Positions 44,147-56,000 of a DNA stretch of 64,000 bases are shown here, one piece after another. The notes below the pieces were generated by a model. It was not told the origin of the DNA. It saw nothing but the letters and a program-made list of their open reading frames with translations, and made no database searches. Within the stretch, counting starts at the first letter, position 1, and each line of letters starts with the position of its first letter. Both the position numbers and the translations under genes were made by a program. Source of the stretch: Chlamydomonas reinhardtii (Eukaryota > Chlorophyta > Chlorophyceae > Chlamydomonadales > Chlamydomonadaceae); the NCBI RefSeq assembly GCF_000002595.2, contig NC_057015.1:7053681-7117680 (forward strand), given 5' to 3'.

Positions 44147-46696
44147 GAGAGGACACGCGATGGAAGCCCGCAGGTGTGTGTGCGCGATAGGGTGCGTGTG
44201 CACTGGAATGTGGGTTTGAAAAGCACCGAGGAGAGGGCCGACGCCGCGCGTGCACTGCGCTGAAGCAGCACCTGCAGACATTCGGACGCTCACCCTCACT
44301 GCCTCTCACAACGGGGCCGCCGCAGCTGCCATACGGACACAGCGGTTCCAGCGGTTTCCGCCTTGCGCAACCACACGCACCCAGCCGCTACCCTTCTCTC
44401 ATGCGGATGCGTGAAGGAGGCCTCTGCTCTGGTTAAGCAGCTGTCAGGCGCACCTTGACGCCGAAGGGCTTCAGCTCCAGCCGCATTGCGTCTGTGAGCG
44501 AGTGCACGGCGGCCTTGGAGGAGGAGTAGATGGCGCCCCAGGGGGTGGCAAAGTAGCCCACCTGGGGGGGACACGCAGCGCGGAGGAGGAGGAGAAAGAG
44601 GCGGGGCGGCTGGGAGGGGTAGTGTGTGACAAACTTGGACACAGTGAAGGTGCAGGCGGTGGATGGGGGAGCGACGTGCGGCGTGCAAGGAGGTAGCCGG
44701 TGGCAGCGCGCGCAGGTCGCTTTTGGCGCGTCTATGCGGCGACCATGCCCCCCTTGCGTACTACTGCATGTGTGCAGGCGCGCATGCACCGCAACAGTGG
44801 CTGGGATGGGGCTGGGCCGGTCTTCAAAGCAGCGCGTTGGCGTTGCAAGCGGCGGAGCGCAGTCGAAGCGCCAACAAACACGTCGCTGTCGTCGGTGCGG
44901 GAGGGGAAGAGTGTGTTCCAGGCCCGACTAGAGCGAGGGGTGGGCGGTGCAGCGGCATGCGACATGCACGGGCTGCGGATGTGGACGCGGATGCAGCGGA
45001 GATGGCGTGCGGGGCGCCCGTCCAAAGCCCTAGCACCACATACACATCGCTCCATCTCGCCCAACACGCAGCACTAGCGCCCCTACTACTGCCCCTGGCC
45101 CCTAGGTACGCACACAGTCTCGCGGCCTTTGTGCATGGAAATGCCATGACCCCCCATGCTTCACGCGGCCCCGTGCGCCCATTGCCACGCTCACGTTACA
45201 GTCCCGGCTACCTTTTCAATTCCACACCAACTCCCCGGCCCGCCGGCCCCCACAACTCGCGATCTGCAACCCCAACGGCTAGTCTGGAGTACCGTAACAA
45301 AGGACACTGAACACGATGACCCGGGCGCCACCACGCCGCCACTCACCACGCTGCCTACGTTGCAGATGGTCCCGGTCCGGCGCTGCGCCATGGCGGGCGC
45401 CACGGCCTGACACACCCGCAGCAGCCCCCACACGTTGGCCTCGTACACCTGAGGGAGAGGGGTGGGGGAATAGGGGATAAGGGGTTGCAGGGAGCAACAA
45501 GTACAGCTATTTGGTGATAGGGGAGTTTCGTACTCTTTAGGGTTAGGTTCGGCTTGCCTCTCCTCCTCGCTCTATGCGCGTGCATCTCATCCGGTACGGT
45601 CGCTTGCCCTCTCTCTTTGTTGCTTTTGCTGTCTCATGGGATGCTGAAACCCATGCCCACTCCACCCACGCCCCCTGCCCCCGGGCCCCCTCTCCCTCCC
45701 CGCCCTACCTCCTTGGCCTTGTCAATGTCCACCTCTATCAGCGGGGCCACCTGCAGGCGGAGGGGCACAGGGCGGGGGCGGCGCTGCTCGCACATGTGTA
45801 CACCAGGCGGTCTGATACCCGACATGGCCGCAGCCGGCGATCCCGCGCATGTGCGCACGCATGGCTGTCCCCACCCTACCCCCCACCAGCAGTTACACAC
45901 CCTGAGTCGCGCCCCTCGTCCGCCTGCACCCTTATCGCTGCCTCTGTCCCTCTTCCCGCCTCTCCCCCTCTCCCTCCTACCCCTGCTGTCTCCTCCTTTC
46001 CTTTCCTTCTTTCCTCTCAACCCCAGTGTGCTCCGTATCTCATGGAACTGGAACAGCCCCCCCTTGCTGGCTTGGCTTGGTTTCGTTTAGTTTTGGGCTG
46101 GTACTTGCAAGCCCCCCCAAGGGACTGACGCACCAGACCCATGCCGGCATTATTGACCAGCACGTCGATGCGCCCCGCCTCCCGCAGCACCGCCGCCACC
46201 GCCGCCGCCACCGAGTCCTGCTGCGTCACGTCCAGCGCCAGGGTTTTAACGCCCGGACACGCCGCCACCAGACCAGACATGGACTCGATGCGGCGGGCGG
46301 TGGCGTACACGGTGCAGCCAGCCGCGTGGAAGGCGGCGCACAGGCCGGCGCCTGGCGTGGGGGGGGGGGATGGCGAGGATTCGGACGGGAAGGTGCATTC
46401 GGGCAGGGCTTGGATGCAGGATGGGCAACGCAGAGTACGTTGCTAAGGTGGCTAAAGCTGTGATTGTGCGCGTGCGATTTTGCCAGGGGCGCTAAAGCGA
46501 AGAGCGGGGCCAAGAACCCACTGATGCGTGCTGGCGGTTGGCACCTGTGTTTACGGCGCCCTAGCACCCTGCGTCCCCCGGTTCACGGCCAGATACGTCA
46601 CAGCCTGAGACGCACCACCTCCACCGACGCACCAATGCCTCCATCACTGCAGCCGGTGATGAGGACGACCTCCTCGCGCTCAGCTGGCCGAACCAT
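42905..46696 (-). CDS. AYR1-like short-chain dehydrogenase/reductase
   Basis: Eight exons: 46696-46633, 46351-46134, 45750-45709, 45448-45347, 44561-44454, 43867-43811, 43511-43336, 43064-42905. They give about 308 residues with consistent phases. The Rossmann motif TGCSDGGIG (14-22) binds the cofactor, ATARR after beta-2 suggests NADPH, NNAGMGL follows near 88-94, and the active site has Ser ~141 (NVGSV), Tyr154 and Lys158 (IYSSSKAAVHS). LKPFGVKV and LAPGAVRSNIG continue the fold. The extended C-terminus (WWPMWLRDWMLARRF) may associate with membrane and precedes a poly-Gln run. Closest remembered relatives are NADPH-dependent 1-acyldihydroxyacetone-phosphate reductases, which act in ether-lipid or glycerolipid precursor synthesis at lipid droplets and ER; the exact substrate is inference. 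It diverges from ARMC2. Confidence 0.87.
43890..43943 (+). repeat. (GT)n microsatellite, SDR intron 6, first
   Basis: A run of about 25 GT units lies on the left side of the SINE-like repeat at 43944-44077. Confidence 0.97.
43944..44077 (-). mobile_element. SINE-like repeat between two GT arrays
   Basis: A 134-bp unique block lies between two long GT arrays. On the minus strand it starts GGGGTTACAGGCTTATCGCG and ends GTTTCGTTTTTTAACACACA, so a T-rich tail runs into the CA array. The SINE-like repeat of ARMC2 introns has the same general design (GGGGTTGCGC start, CTCTTTAACAC end). No target duplication can be seen because both flanks are GT arrays. Confidence 0.5.
44078..44143 (+). repeat. 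(GT)n microsatellite, SDR intron 6, second
   Basis: About 33 GT units follow the SINE-like block. Confidence 0.97.
44695..44935 (+). repeat. Dispersed ~240-bp repeat in SDR intron 5, copy 1
   Basis: GGCAGCGCGCGCAGGTCGCT, then TTTTGGCGCG and GGCGGAGCGCAGTCGAA, match 59205-59445 in inverted orientation over about 230 bp with moderate divergence. The short frames in it are not conserved enough to call a gene. Confidence 0.8.
46060..46112 (-). repeat. Intron 5'-end module, SDR intron 2
   Basis: In gene direction, about 20 bp after the donor, a G-run is followed by CAAGTACCAGCCCAAAACTA and AACGAAACCAAGCC. This matches the 5' module of ARMC2 introns 13 and 14. Confidence 0.75.
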
Positions 46697-47090
46697 TCTC
46701 ACCGGGCTTCAGTTCCCGCAAAGGGTTTGGCAAGATGTGATACAGCGTGCAGTTTATAACCTCAAAGATTGCGGTTGGTTTGAGTTCTGGGGCAAGTCGC
46801 GTGGGGCGAAGAGAGTTGTTTGAGCGGTCCAAGGGACAAGTCCCTATGACAGTGTCTTGAGGCGTTTACTTGACGCTCAAACAATACACACTGGATTTGC
46901 TTATGCAATAAACTGTCGCAGACGCGGGATCGGGGCAGTCGGGAGCAACATGCACGTTCGGGAAGTCGGGAACACCATTTGCGCTGTAATATCGTCACAT
47001 GAATCCCGAAGTCTATAAAATTGCATGAACCAAACATGATTGAGCTACGAGACTTTCAATAGCCCCTGCCTTCGCAGCTAGCGCGACTAA
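46697..47090. promoter_or_regulatory. Divergent promoter interval, SDR / ARMC2
   Basis: Only 394 bp separates the two start codons. A CTATAAAA-like stretch at about 47013-47020 lies about 75 bp upstream of the ARMC2 ATG and could be a TATA element; this is a visual call only. Confidence 0.5.
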
Positions 47091-50000
47091 ATGCCCACTC
47101 CGCGCGCAGGGGCCTCAGGGTCCTCAGATGACCCTTTTCAACTACGTGGAAATGCACCGGTCTCGGTTGTGCGCGCGGCCAAGTGCGTCGGGTGGCAATT
47201 TCCATTCTTGACGAACAATAGACGCGTCTGGCAGCCGCAAGTGACGTCAAAACAAATCATGTCTTAACTGCAGAGCGTCGCTGAAGGAGCCAACGCGCCC
47301 GGTGACCCCAGCGGACTACGGTCGTCAGCTGTTCTCCTCCGGCGACCCCAGCAACCGGCCTTCCACCTCTTACTCTGTGTCTGGAAGGTGTGTACAGTGG
47401 ATCTTGACTACCAGAAATTTGTCCGGCACCACAGCGGGCTCAGTCGTGTCGGTCGTGCCCCGCATGTGTGTGTACACCGCAGCAAAGCGTTCTACCAGGA
47501 TGGCGCGGGCCCCAAGCTGGCGCTGCCGAAGCTGGAAACGGGGAGGCTGGGTAAGACCGTCGCGGTCGTGTCGCGGTCGCAGCGTGTGGGACAGGGCGGG
47601 GCGTGCAGCCTCGGGCCCCGACCAAGTCATGTCGCGGCCGCTGAACTGCCCGCGGCAGTTGGCTGTCCGAGTGACAGACAGCACACGCTGGGTAGAGCGT
47701 GCTGCATCTCTAGGTCGCTGCTCTCGGGGCACAGTTGCGCACTAGGAGTGGCCTAGCCGGCTGCGGGGGCGACCTCATGCTGGTCTTGATGCCACTGGGG
47801 CCGGATGGTACTCGCGTCATGTGTGTCAACTAGCAGGCTCATCTTGTGTCGCCTGGCGGGCTAACTTACTGACTCTGCCTGACACACACACGCAGACACG
47901 TCCGGCGGCGGTGCGCTGCGGAAGGCGCCATCCGGCGCAGAGCGGGAGCCCTCACGGTGCGGGCCGTGGGCGAGGTGGCCGTGTGGGTGCGGGCGTGGGC
48001 ATGTAAATGAGTGCGGTCGAGTGCTGGCGACGGCAGAGGGCTGCTGCCCCTATTTAATCGGGGTGTAGGGTGGCTGTCCATGCAAAACGGAGGGGAGGCC
48101 TGCCACTTGCGGTGCCGTCACCGGCGCCGTGGGGCATGCGGGCTGGGAGGGGGCAAGCCTGACCCGCGTGCTGACGTCCGCGCGCCGTGTTGGGCGCATG
48201 CCCTCCTGCCGACTGCAACACTGTGTGTATGCCACGTGTTAAAGAGCACAAGGAAAACATAGCGCAAAGACAGTGTATGCGATGCCGCAAAGCGACGGTT
48301 TACGGATGTTACCTGAAGTTACCTCGCATAATCGCTGCGGTGAGCCGCCGGTCTTACCAACCGGAAATCGCGCAACCCCCTGTGTGTATGCCACGTGTGT
48401 GTGTCTGTCTCTTCTCCTGGCTGCGTAGGCTCGGGCCCAGCCCGCTGCCGGGGCTGGAGGCCACGCTGGCGCCGGGGGGCGGCCGCGCCGGGCGGCAGAC
48501 GGCGGCGGAGACGGTGGCCAGCCTCAAGGCCAACATGGGCATGAGCGGCGGCGGTGTGGAGGGAGACTTCAGGTGGGTGTGCGCGGGGGGGAGGAGGCGG
48601 AGAGTGGGCGGGGCGCGGCAGGCCTGGATATGGCTGGGTGGGCCACATGAGGCGGGAGGGAGGCCCAGCTGCTGTGCCTGTCATGTGCCTCACAGGCGCC
48701 AGGGTTAGCTGGCCGGGTGGTGGGGTGGGATGGCGCGGCTGGATGGGGGGCTGGACGGCTGGGTGGCTAGCTGTTGGCATGCGTAGGCTGGGCCGGCGGC
48801 TCTGCATGTGCCCAGCAGCCCGCCCCTGCCTCCTGGCGTTTCCGTCTCCGCCTTCGCCTCTCTCTTACTACCCACTGGGCATGCAACATGACAGCCGCCT
48901 TCCACGCACCCCACAACCCCGCCACGACACCCGTCCCCGCAGCTTCCCGCGACCCAGCGCCGGCTCCGCCTCCCACCCGCACCCGCACGCGCCGCCCGAC
49001 CCCACCGCCGCCGCGGGCGGCCGCGCCGCCTCGCTCACACTGCCCCCCGCCAGCGGCTTCGCCTCTCCCTCCGGCCCCGGCCCCGGCGCCTCCTCCTCCT
49101 CCTCCTCTACCCACCACCACACCACCACGTCCACCTCCACCCTGGCGCCCGAGTACAGCTACAGCGGCTACGGCGGCTACGGCGGCCTGGATGCCCCCGG
49201 CGGCGGCGGCGGCGAGGGCCCGCTGCTAGACCCGCGGCGCAATGACGACCTGCCGCCGCGGCCGGGCACCAGCCGCGGGCGGCCGGGCAGTGCGGCGCTG
49301 AGCGACATGGACCCCATCACGGAGCGGTACGCGGGACCGCCGCCCGGCGTGCAGGACCTGGGCAACGGGGCGCAGGTGAGGGCTTTGGTGGGGTTGGGCG
49401 GGTGGGTTCCATGCATGTTAAATCACTCGAGAAGACGTAAACTGCAGAAGGTGGGCGGGTGGAGGCGTGGGTGGGTGGGTGGGTGGGTGGGTGGCTGGGG
49501 TCGAGGGCGACCTGGGGACAGTCACGGGAGGGAAGGCTGGAAGCAGCGGATGGGGGAGGAGCGGGTTGGGGAAAGGGGAGGGCATTTGGCAAGTGCGAGG
49601 GAGCTGGGAGGTGGCGGACAGGTTGGGGGCACACAGAGGACTAGGGCCGAATTGGAGCGGGCCGGGTTAGGAGGCGAGGCTGTGCAGGCGTGCTTGAGGT
49701 TTCAGGCGGCACCGGCAAGGCCTCCGGGCACATGCTCCCGGTGCCCCCACGTGTGCGGTGACCCGTGGCATGCACCCTCGGCTACGCCGCCATCATGGAC
49801 CCCCGGCCCCTGCTGTACCAATGTGCCTGGCAACAAGTTCGCTGCCTCTTAATCAATCAGCAATGCAACGCCCACCGCCTCCTTCAGGTCCTGGACATGG
49901 CGGCATTCGCGCAGTACTCGGACGACGACGAAAACGATTACGCCGGCCACCACCACCACCCCAAACAGCACTCGCACCACCACCACCAGCAACACCAGCA

Positions 50001-52994
50001 ACAGCACGGCGCGGCGGCGGCGGCGGCGGCACCGGCAGCCGCGGCACCAGCAGCGCACCACCGCTCCGCAGCCGCCTCAGCCTCCGCCGCCCCTGCGGCC
50101 ATGGCCTCCCCCAGCCGCGGCGGCTCGGGCTCGGGCTCCGGCGCCCCAACCACCGCACCCATCTCCGCCGCACCCACCTCCACCACCACCACAACGGAGG
50201 GATCCAGCGAGGAGTTCGCGGCCTGGCGCGCCTCCATCGAGGCCGTCCTCTCCGAGCTCTCCGCCGCCATCAGCAGCAAGGCCGCCACCTCGGTGCTGTG
50301 TGCTGCCGCCGGGCGGCTGGTGGGGCTGGTGGAGGAGGTGCGGCGGCGCGAGCACTCGAGCGCCTGGCTCAACAGCGCCTGCAGCGCCGGCAGCGGCTTC
50401 CGGGACGCGGGCGGGGTGGCGCTGACGCTGCGCGAGGCGGTGAGCGAGCACGTGTTCCGACTCATGGACAGCGGCAGTGCGGAGCTGCTCATGAAGGTGG
50501 GCGGGGAGGCGAGGGGGCGGGGGGGGGGGAGGGGGTTACATTCATGACTAGTTAAGGAAGTGGTAGACGGTAGACCAGCGTGCGGAACAGGGGGGGGGAT
50601 CGCAAGGATGCTTGGACAAGCGGTACAGGTTGGGGTGGGGTGGGGGGGGCAAAGCACGAGATGGTGTGGGGCGGGTGTGTGGCAGGCATGGCTAGTTGGT
50701 GCCGTAATGAGCATGAGGGGGGCAGGGGAGGGGCGGGAGGGCTGGGGAAGGGGACCTGGGGGGCGAGCTGCTGGCGCGTGTGCTGAGCAAGGCGGCATTG
50801 CGTTATAGCCAATGTGGGTGCGCTAACATATGCCAACCCATGTGCTGTGCGACCCCGCCACACCCATCCGCGCCCCCCCCAACCTGTGCCGGGTGTTCCC
50901 CTGCTCCTCCCCTCCCCGACGATTCCTTGACCATTGGGACTATTTCTTTGGGCTGAGCTTGGGGCACACAGCCGCAACTCCACAACCCCCTACTGTTCCT
51001 GGCTACGCCTTCACTGCTTAACCAATCCAATGCAACCCCCTCATCCCCGCACCGCCAGGCCTGCGCGGTGGTGCTGCGTGTGGTGAAGAGCCGGCAGCCG
51101 CTGCTGCAGACCGCCAAGCTGCTATACCGGCTGAGCAAGGACGGCGGCAACGACGGCCTGTTCCGGCGCGAGGGGCTGCTGGAGCCGCTGGTGCACACCG
51201 GGCACATCATGGTGGCCAGCGCGCGCGGCAGCAGCAACCCAGCAAACATGCACGAGGTGGGGAGGGGTGGGGAGATGGGAGGGCGGATTACACTCATTAT
51301 AAGTTAAGGATGTGGTAGACGGGGTGGGGAGAGAGAGGGAGGTGGGAGGAGAGGGGAGGGGGTTCTCGGTGATCGGAAGGAGGGCGGAGAGGGCGTGGGG
51401 GAATGGGCAGGGAGCAAAGCGGGGGTTAACGTTTGGGGTTGGACGGATTGCGGCAGGAGAGGACTGTTGCTGGGTGCTCGGAAAGGCTGGAACGGGCACC
51501 ACATGCCGTCCCTAAGGCGCGATGGCATAGGTCACGCTACCTGTTGACCTGTCGTCATGCCCCCTGCTCGAAACCCTACCCTGAACCCCACGCCCGGACC
51601 CCTGCCCGCCCCCGCCCCTGCCCTCCCAGCCCCTGGTGTACATGAACGGCTGCCTGAAGAACATCTCCAGCGAGCCCTCCAACCAGAAGGCGCTGGTCAA
51701 GCTGGGCGGCCTGCACGTGCTGGCGGCGCTGCTGCAGCAGCTGGCGGAGCAGGTGGGAGGGAGGGGGAGGGGGAGGGAGGTTAGGGCGGGTAGAAGAGGG
51801 CCGGGAGGGCCGGGGGGCAACGCGGGTGGAGGAGGGCCCCTCGGTGTGTGTGGGGGGAGCGCGCTCTGGGGCGTCAGAGCAGGCTCACACGGCCTGCCCG
51901 CCACGGCCTGATGTCAACACGGGCGGCATACGTGCCTTCGCCCTGTTCATGCCGCCTGCTCCCTTGTTTGCCCCTGCTGCTTCCATCCCCTCCTGTCCCT
52001 GGCTCACCTGCTGCCCCCCCCCCCCCCCACGCGTCTACGCTGCAACTGTACCTGCCTACGACTCCACTTCTTAATTAATCATGAATGTAACCCCCCCCCC
52101 ACACACACACACACACATACACACACAGGCCAAGTCGGGTGATGAGGCCCTGGCGGAGTCGTGCGGCCAGGTGGCGGTGCAGGCCAGCGGCGTGCTGAGG
52201 AACCTGGCGGTGCCGGCGCAGGTGAGGCAGCAGCTGTAGAATAGAAGCAGGCGGCGGCGGGGGCAGTAGCATGTAGCAGCAGGGGTATCCGTCAAGCGTC
52301 CATACGCCCTTGCCCGCCCCGCCCCTGTCCTCACCGACACCCACGCCCCTCAGCACATACCTCCTGGACTCTGCAAACCCCACAAACACCCACCACCACC
52401 ACCTCCTCCCTCTTTTGCATTGGGTTCGGTTTGCTTTGGGCTGGTATCTACACCCCCCCCCCGCCGAACCCCCACCCCACTACGCCTTCACCTCTTAATT
52501 AATCATGAATGTAACCCCACCCCCACAGAACGCGCCGGCCTTCCTGGCTGCGGGCGTGCTTCCCGCGCTGCGCGCCGCCGTGAGCTGCCTGAGCGGGCAG
52601 GTTGAGGTGGTGCTCAACGCCGGCCGCATCCTGTCCAAACTCACGCTGCACGACGGCTGCCAGGACGCCATCGCGGCAGACCCCGGCTATGCGCCGCTGC
52701 TGGTGCGTGTGTTCGGGAGCACAGGGGGAGGGGTCGACACCACGAGGGCCGCGAGCGGTGTTACCTGTCGTATCGTTACCGTGCCTGGGGCGTGTGTTAC
52801 AGAGCACAAGGGGCGTATGTGTGTATGTGCGTGTAGCCGGTCATGGGGGTAAACTGTGACCCCAATATCACATCATCCCCTNNNNNNNNNNNNNNNNNNN
52901 NNNNNNNNNNNNNNNNNNNNNNNNNNNNNNNNNNNNNNNNNNNNNNNNNNNNNNNNNNNNNNNNNNNNNNNNNNNNNNNNNCCGCACACACACA

Positions 52995-53035
<41 letters not shown>

Positions 53036-56000
53036 CTGCACGGAGGGGGGTTTGTAGATACCAGCCCAAAGTACACCGAACCCAATGCAGAAGAGCGAGG
53101 AGGAGAGCGCGGCCTCTGCTTTGACAACGGAGTGGCAGGGGGCCAGGGGGGGCGGGGACACGGGTTTCTGAGTTTCCGAAAGAGCGGGGGGGAGGGGGCA
53201 CGGGTTGGGTGGGCGGCCGCGTGATGGGCGCCTCCGTCCGGGCCGCGTGTCCCCAGGGCGTTGTGGCCGCATGGCCGCTGCGTGTGGCGGCAGTGGTGCT
53301 GGCACTGATGTGTCGCCTGGTTGCGCCGCGCCGCGAGCTGCCCACACACGGCGGACGGATCCCCTTCCTCTGCGCGGCTGCGCACCTTCCCCGTCACGCA
53401 CACCGCCACCGCCTCTCTAGCCATGCCTGAAAGGTTTTGGGCTCGCAAACACTGTGCGTGCGTGTGTTGAGGGCACCGAAACCGTCTGTGAGTATGTGTA
53501 TATGTGTGTATGTGCGCGCGCAGGTGTGCAACGTGCCGTTCGCGCTGGTGACGGTGGTGGGCATCCTGCAGCGCTACGCCTACGGCGGAGGGCCGCAGCC
53601 CGAGGGCGGTGCAGCCGCAGGCGGCAGCGCGGCGGCGGACAGGTTCGTGTGTGCGTGTGTTAAAGAGCACAAGGAAAACGTTGCGCAAAGACAGTGCATG
53701 CGATGCAGCAAAGCGACGGTTTACGGATGTTACCTGAAGTCACCTCGCATACCTGCTGCGGTGAGCCGCCGGTCTTACCAACCGGAAATCGCGCAACCCC
53801 CGCTACTCTAACCTCGAGGGGGGATTAGTGTCCACACGCTCTCAAGGGTGCAAACCCATGCATGTGCTCACGGTACCGTGAGGCCCAGGCACTCCTACAA
53901 TTCCTAGCTCCGCGTCGCTACTCCTGGCCGCTAAGTCCAAGCTCCCGCCCAATCCTCGATGAAATTCTCACCTACGAGCGAATAAGAAACCAACAGAGCA
54001 CAGGGCGGCAGCAGGGGAGTGTCACGAACAAGAGCGAAGGAACATGTTAGCGCGGCGGCGCGCGACGAGCAAGAGCAAACACGCAGCCCAGTCCCAGCCC
54101 AATTAACTATACTAGGGGTTGCGCGATTTAGGAAAGAGACGGAGGGTGGGCGACCACGAGCAAGTAAACAGGCGGGGGACGGCATGGGCGCATGCATGAC
54201 GGCAAATGCAAATGGGGTGTCAGCACCATGGGCTGGCGGGGGAAAACCCCGCTCCCCACTCCATGGTGTGACGGAGGCGGCACACGCTAGGTACTCCCCT
54301 CATGCGGCCATGTAGCACCAAGTCCAAGTACACGCACAGCTTATGGGGACGTCGATGCCGCGGGGCAGCGGCATGGGGAGGGTGGGCCCAAAGTCAGTAC
54401 AGGTTATGGCGCAAATCAGAGGAACGCGACAAGCAGGAGGAACACGGCGCGCCCGAGGCGCCACGAGGCCCCCAGCCCGGTCCCCGACCCCGCGGAACGG
54501 GCTCCAGGCCTAGTGCCCAAAACTCCGACAAGATAGCAATTTTCGGTAGCATCGTCCAGACGCGACGGCACGCAGCACAGCACTGTGTGTAGGACGCCGA
54601 AAATTACCCTTCGACAGATTTGTGAGCATAGGGCAATTTCACCACCAGAAATTGTCCATACACTCACAAATCAAGTCGCTAAAACACGAGCCCTAGAGGC
54701 CCCGGCACGCCCGCGGGACATGAACCGGCTCGCGCACTTGTGTTAAAGAGCACAAGGAAAACGTTGCGCAAAGACAGTGCATGCGATGCAGCAAAGCGAC
54801 GGTGCGCACGTGTGTGTGTGCGTGTGTGTGTGTGCGCGCGTGCGCACGTGTGTGTGTGTGTGTCCTGCGCATGCATGGGCACGCCCGCCGCGCCACACGC
54901 CGCCACCAGGCATCCCCCGCCACCGTGGGGCTGGTCCTGCCTCTGCACCCACCCACCTTGGGCTGCAACGCCGCGCCTGAGAATCCCCAACATCGTCTGT
55001 CTGGCCATGCCCGCAACCCCTTCCTGGACTGCCGGGGTACCCTCCATCCCTCTCCTCATACCTGGGATCCCCATCTTCACTTGTCTGGGTTTACTCGGGT
55101 TGGGAGTAACCTACCCCTCTCCTCCAACAGCTGTATCGCTTTCCCAACCATCTTTGCAACCCCCCTCCGCCTCTACTAACCTACCCGCCTCCTCCACTAA
55201 ACTACCCCCCCCCAGGCTGTCCAAGGCCGCCAGCCACGAGGACTGCCTGGTCAAGGTGCTGCGCCTGGCCGCCAACCTGGCCATCTGGCCCGACGCCGGC
55301 CGCACGCTGGCGGAGGAGGAGCATGTGGCGGGGGCGCTGCTGGCGCTGCTGGAGCGATACAGGTGGGGGGAGGGGAGGGGAGGGTGGGGGAGGGGAGGGG
55401 AGGGGAGGGGAGGGGAGGGGAGGGGAGGGGAGGGGACGGGAGGGGAGCGGAGGGGAGGGGTATTGCCATCGAGGCTGTGTCTTTCGGCACGTGGCGGGCG
55501 CAGCTTTCTCAGTATCCTCCCGCACACACGCCCGCCGGCCTTCTCCCTCTCACCTCTGCCGCCACACACCCCCACTTCACCCACTTCACCCCTCCTCCCC
55601 CCCTGCAGCTTCGAGGCGGCCGAGGAGCTGGTGCTCAACACCGTGTGCGCCCTCACCAACCTGTCCTTCTACCAGAGCGAGCAGCAGCCGGGCGGCTTCA
55701 CAAACAGGGTGAGCACGCCCTAGGCGCCCAGAGATGCTTGAGCGGCCTTTGCGACGCCTCTCACGGCCTGTCACATAGGAAGGAAAAGGCGGCGGCGGCG
55801 GTCCCGCGTCAGTGCGGTGGCCACAGCGCGCACACCAGAAAGGATGTGCCGGCCCCACCGGACCACATGCGCCCGCCCACGCCCACGCCCTGCGTCCAGC
55901 GCGCCTACCCCCACCCGCACCTGCTGAGTTTAGTTTGGGCTGGCATCTACAACCCCACCTGCTGAGCCTGTACCGCTCTGCGGCATTGCCACACCGCCGT

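Noticed and set aside
48240-48379. A tRNA gene in the SINE-like repeat
   Set aside because: GGTTGGTAAGACC on the minus strand loosely resembles a B box, but I could not fold a cloverleaf with an anticodon arm.
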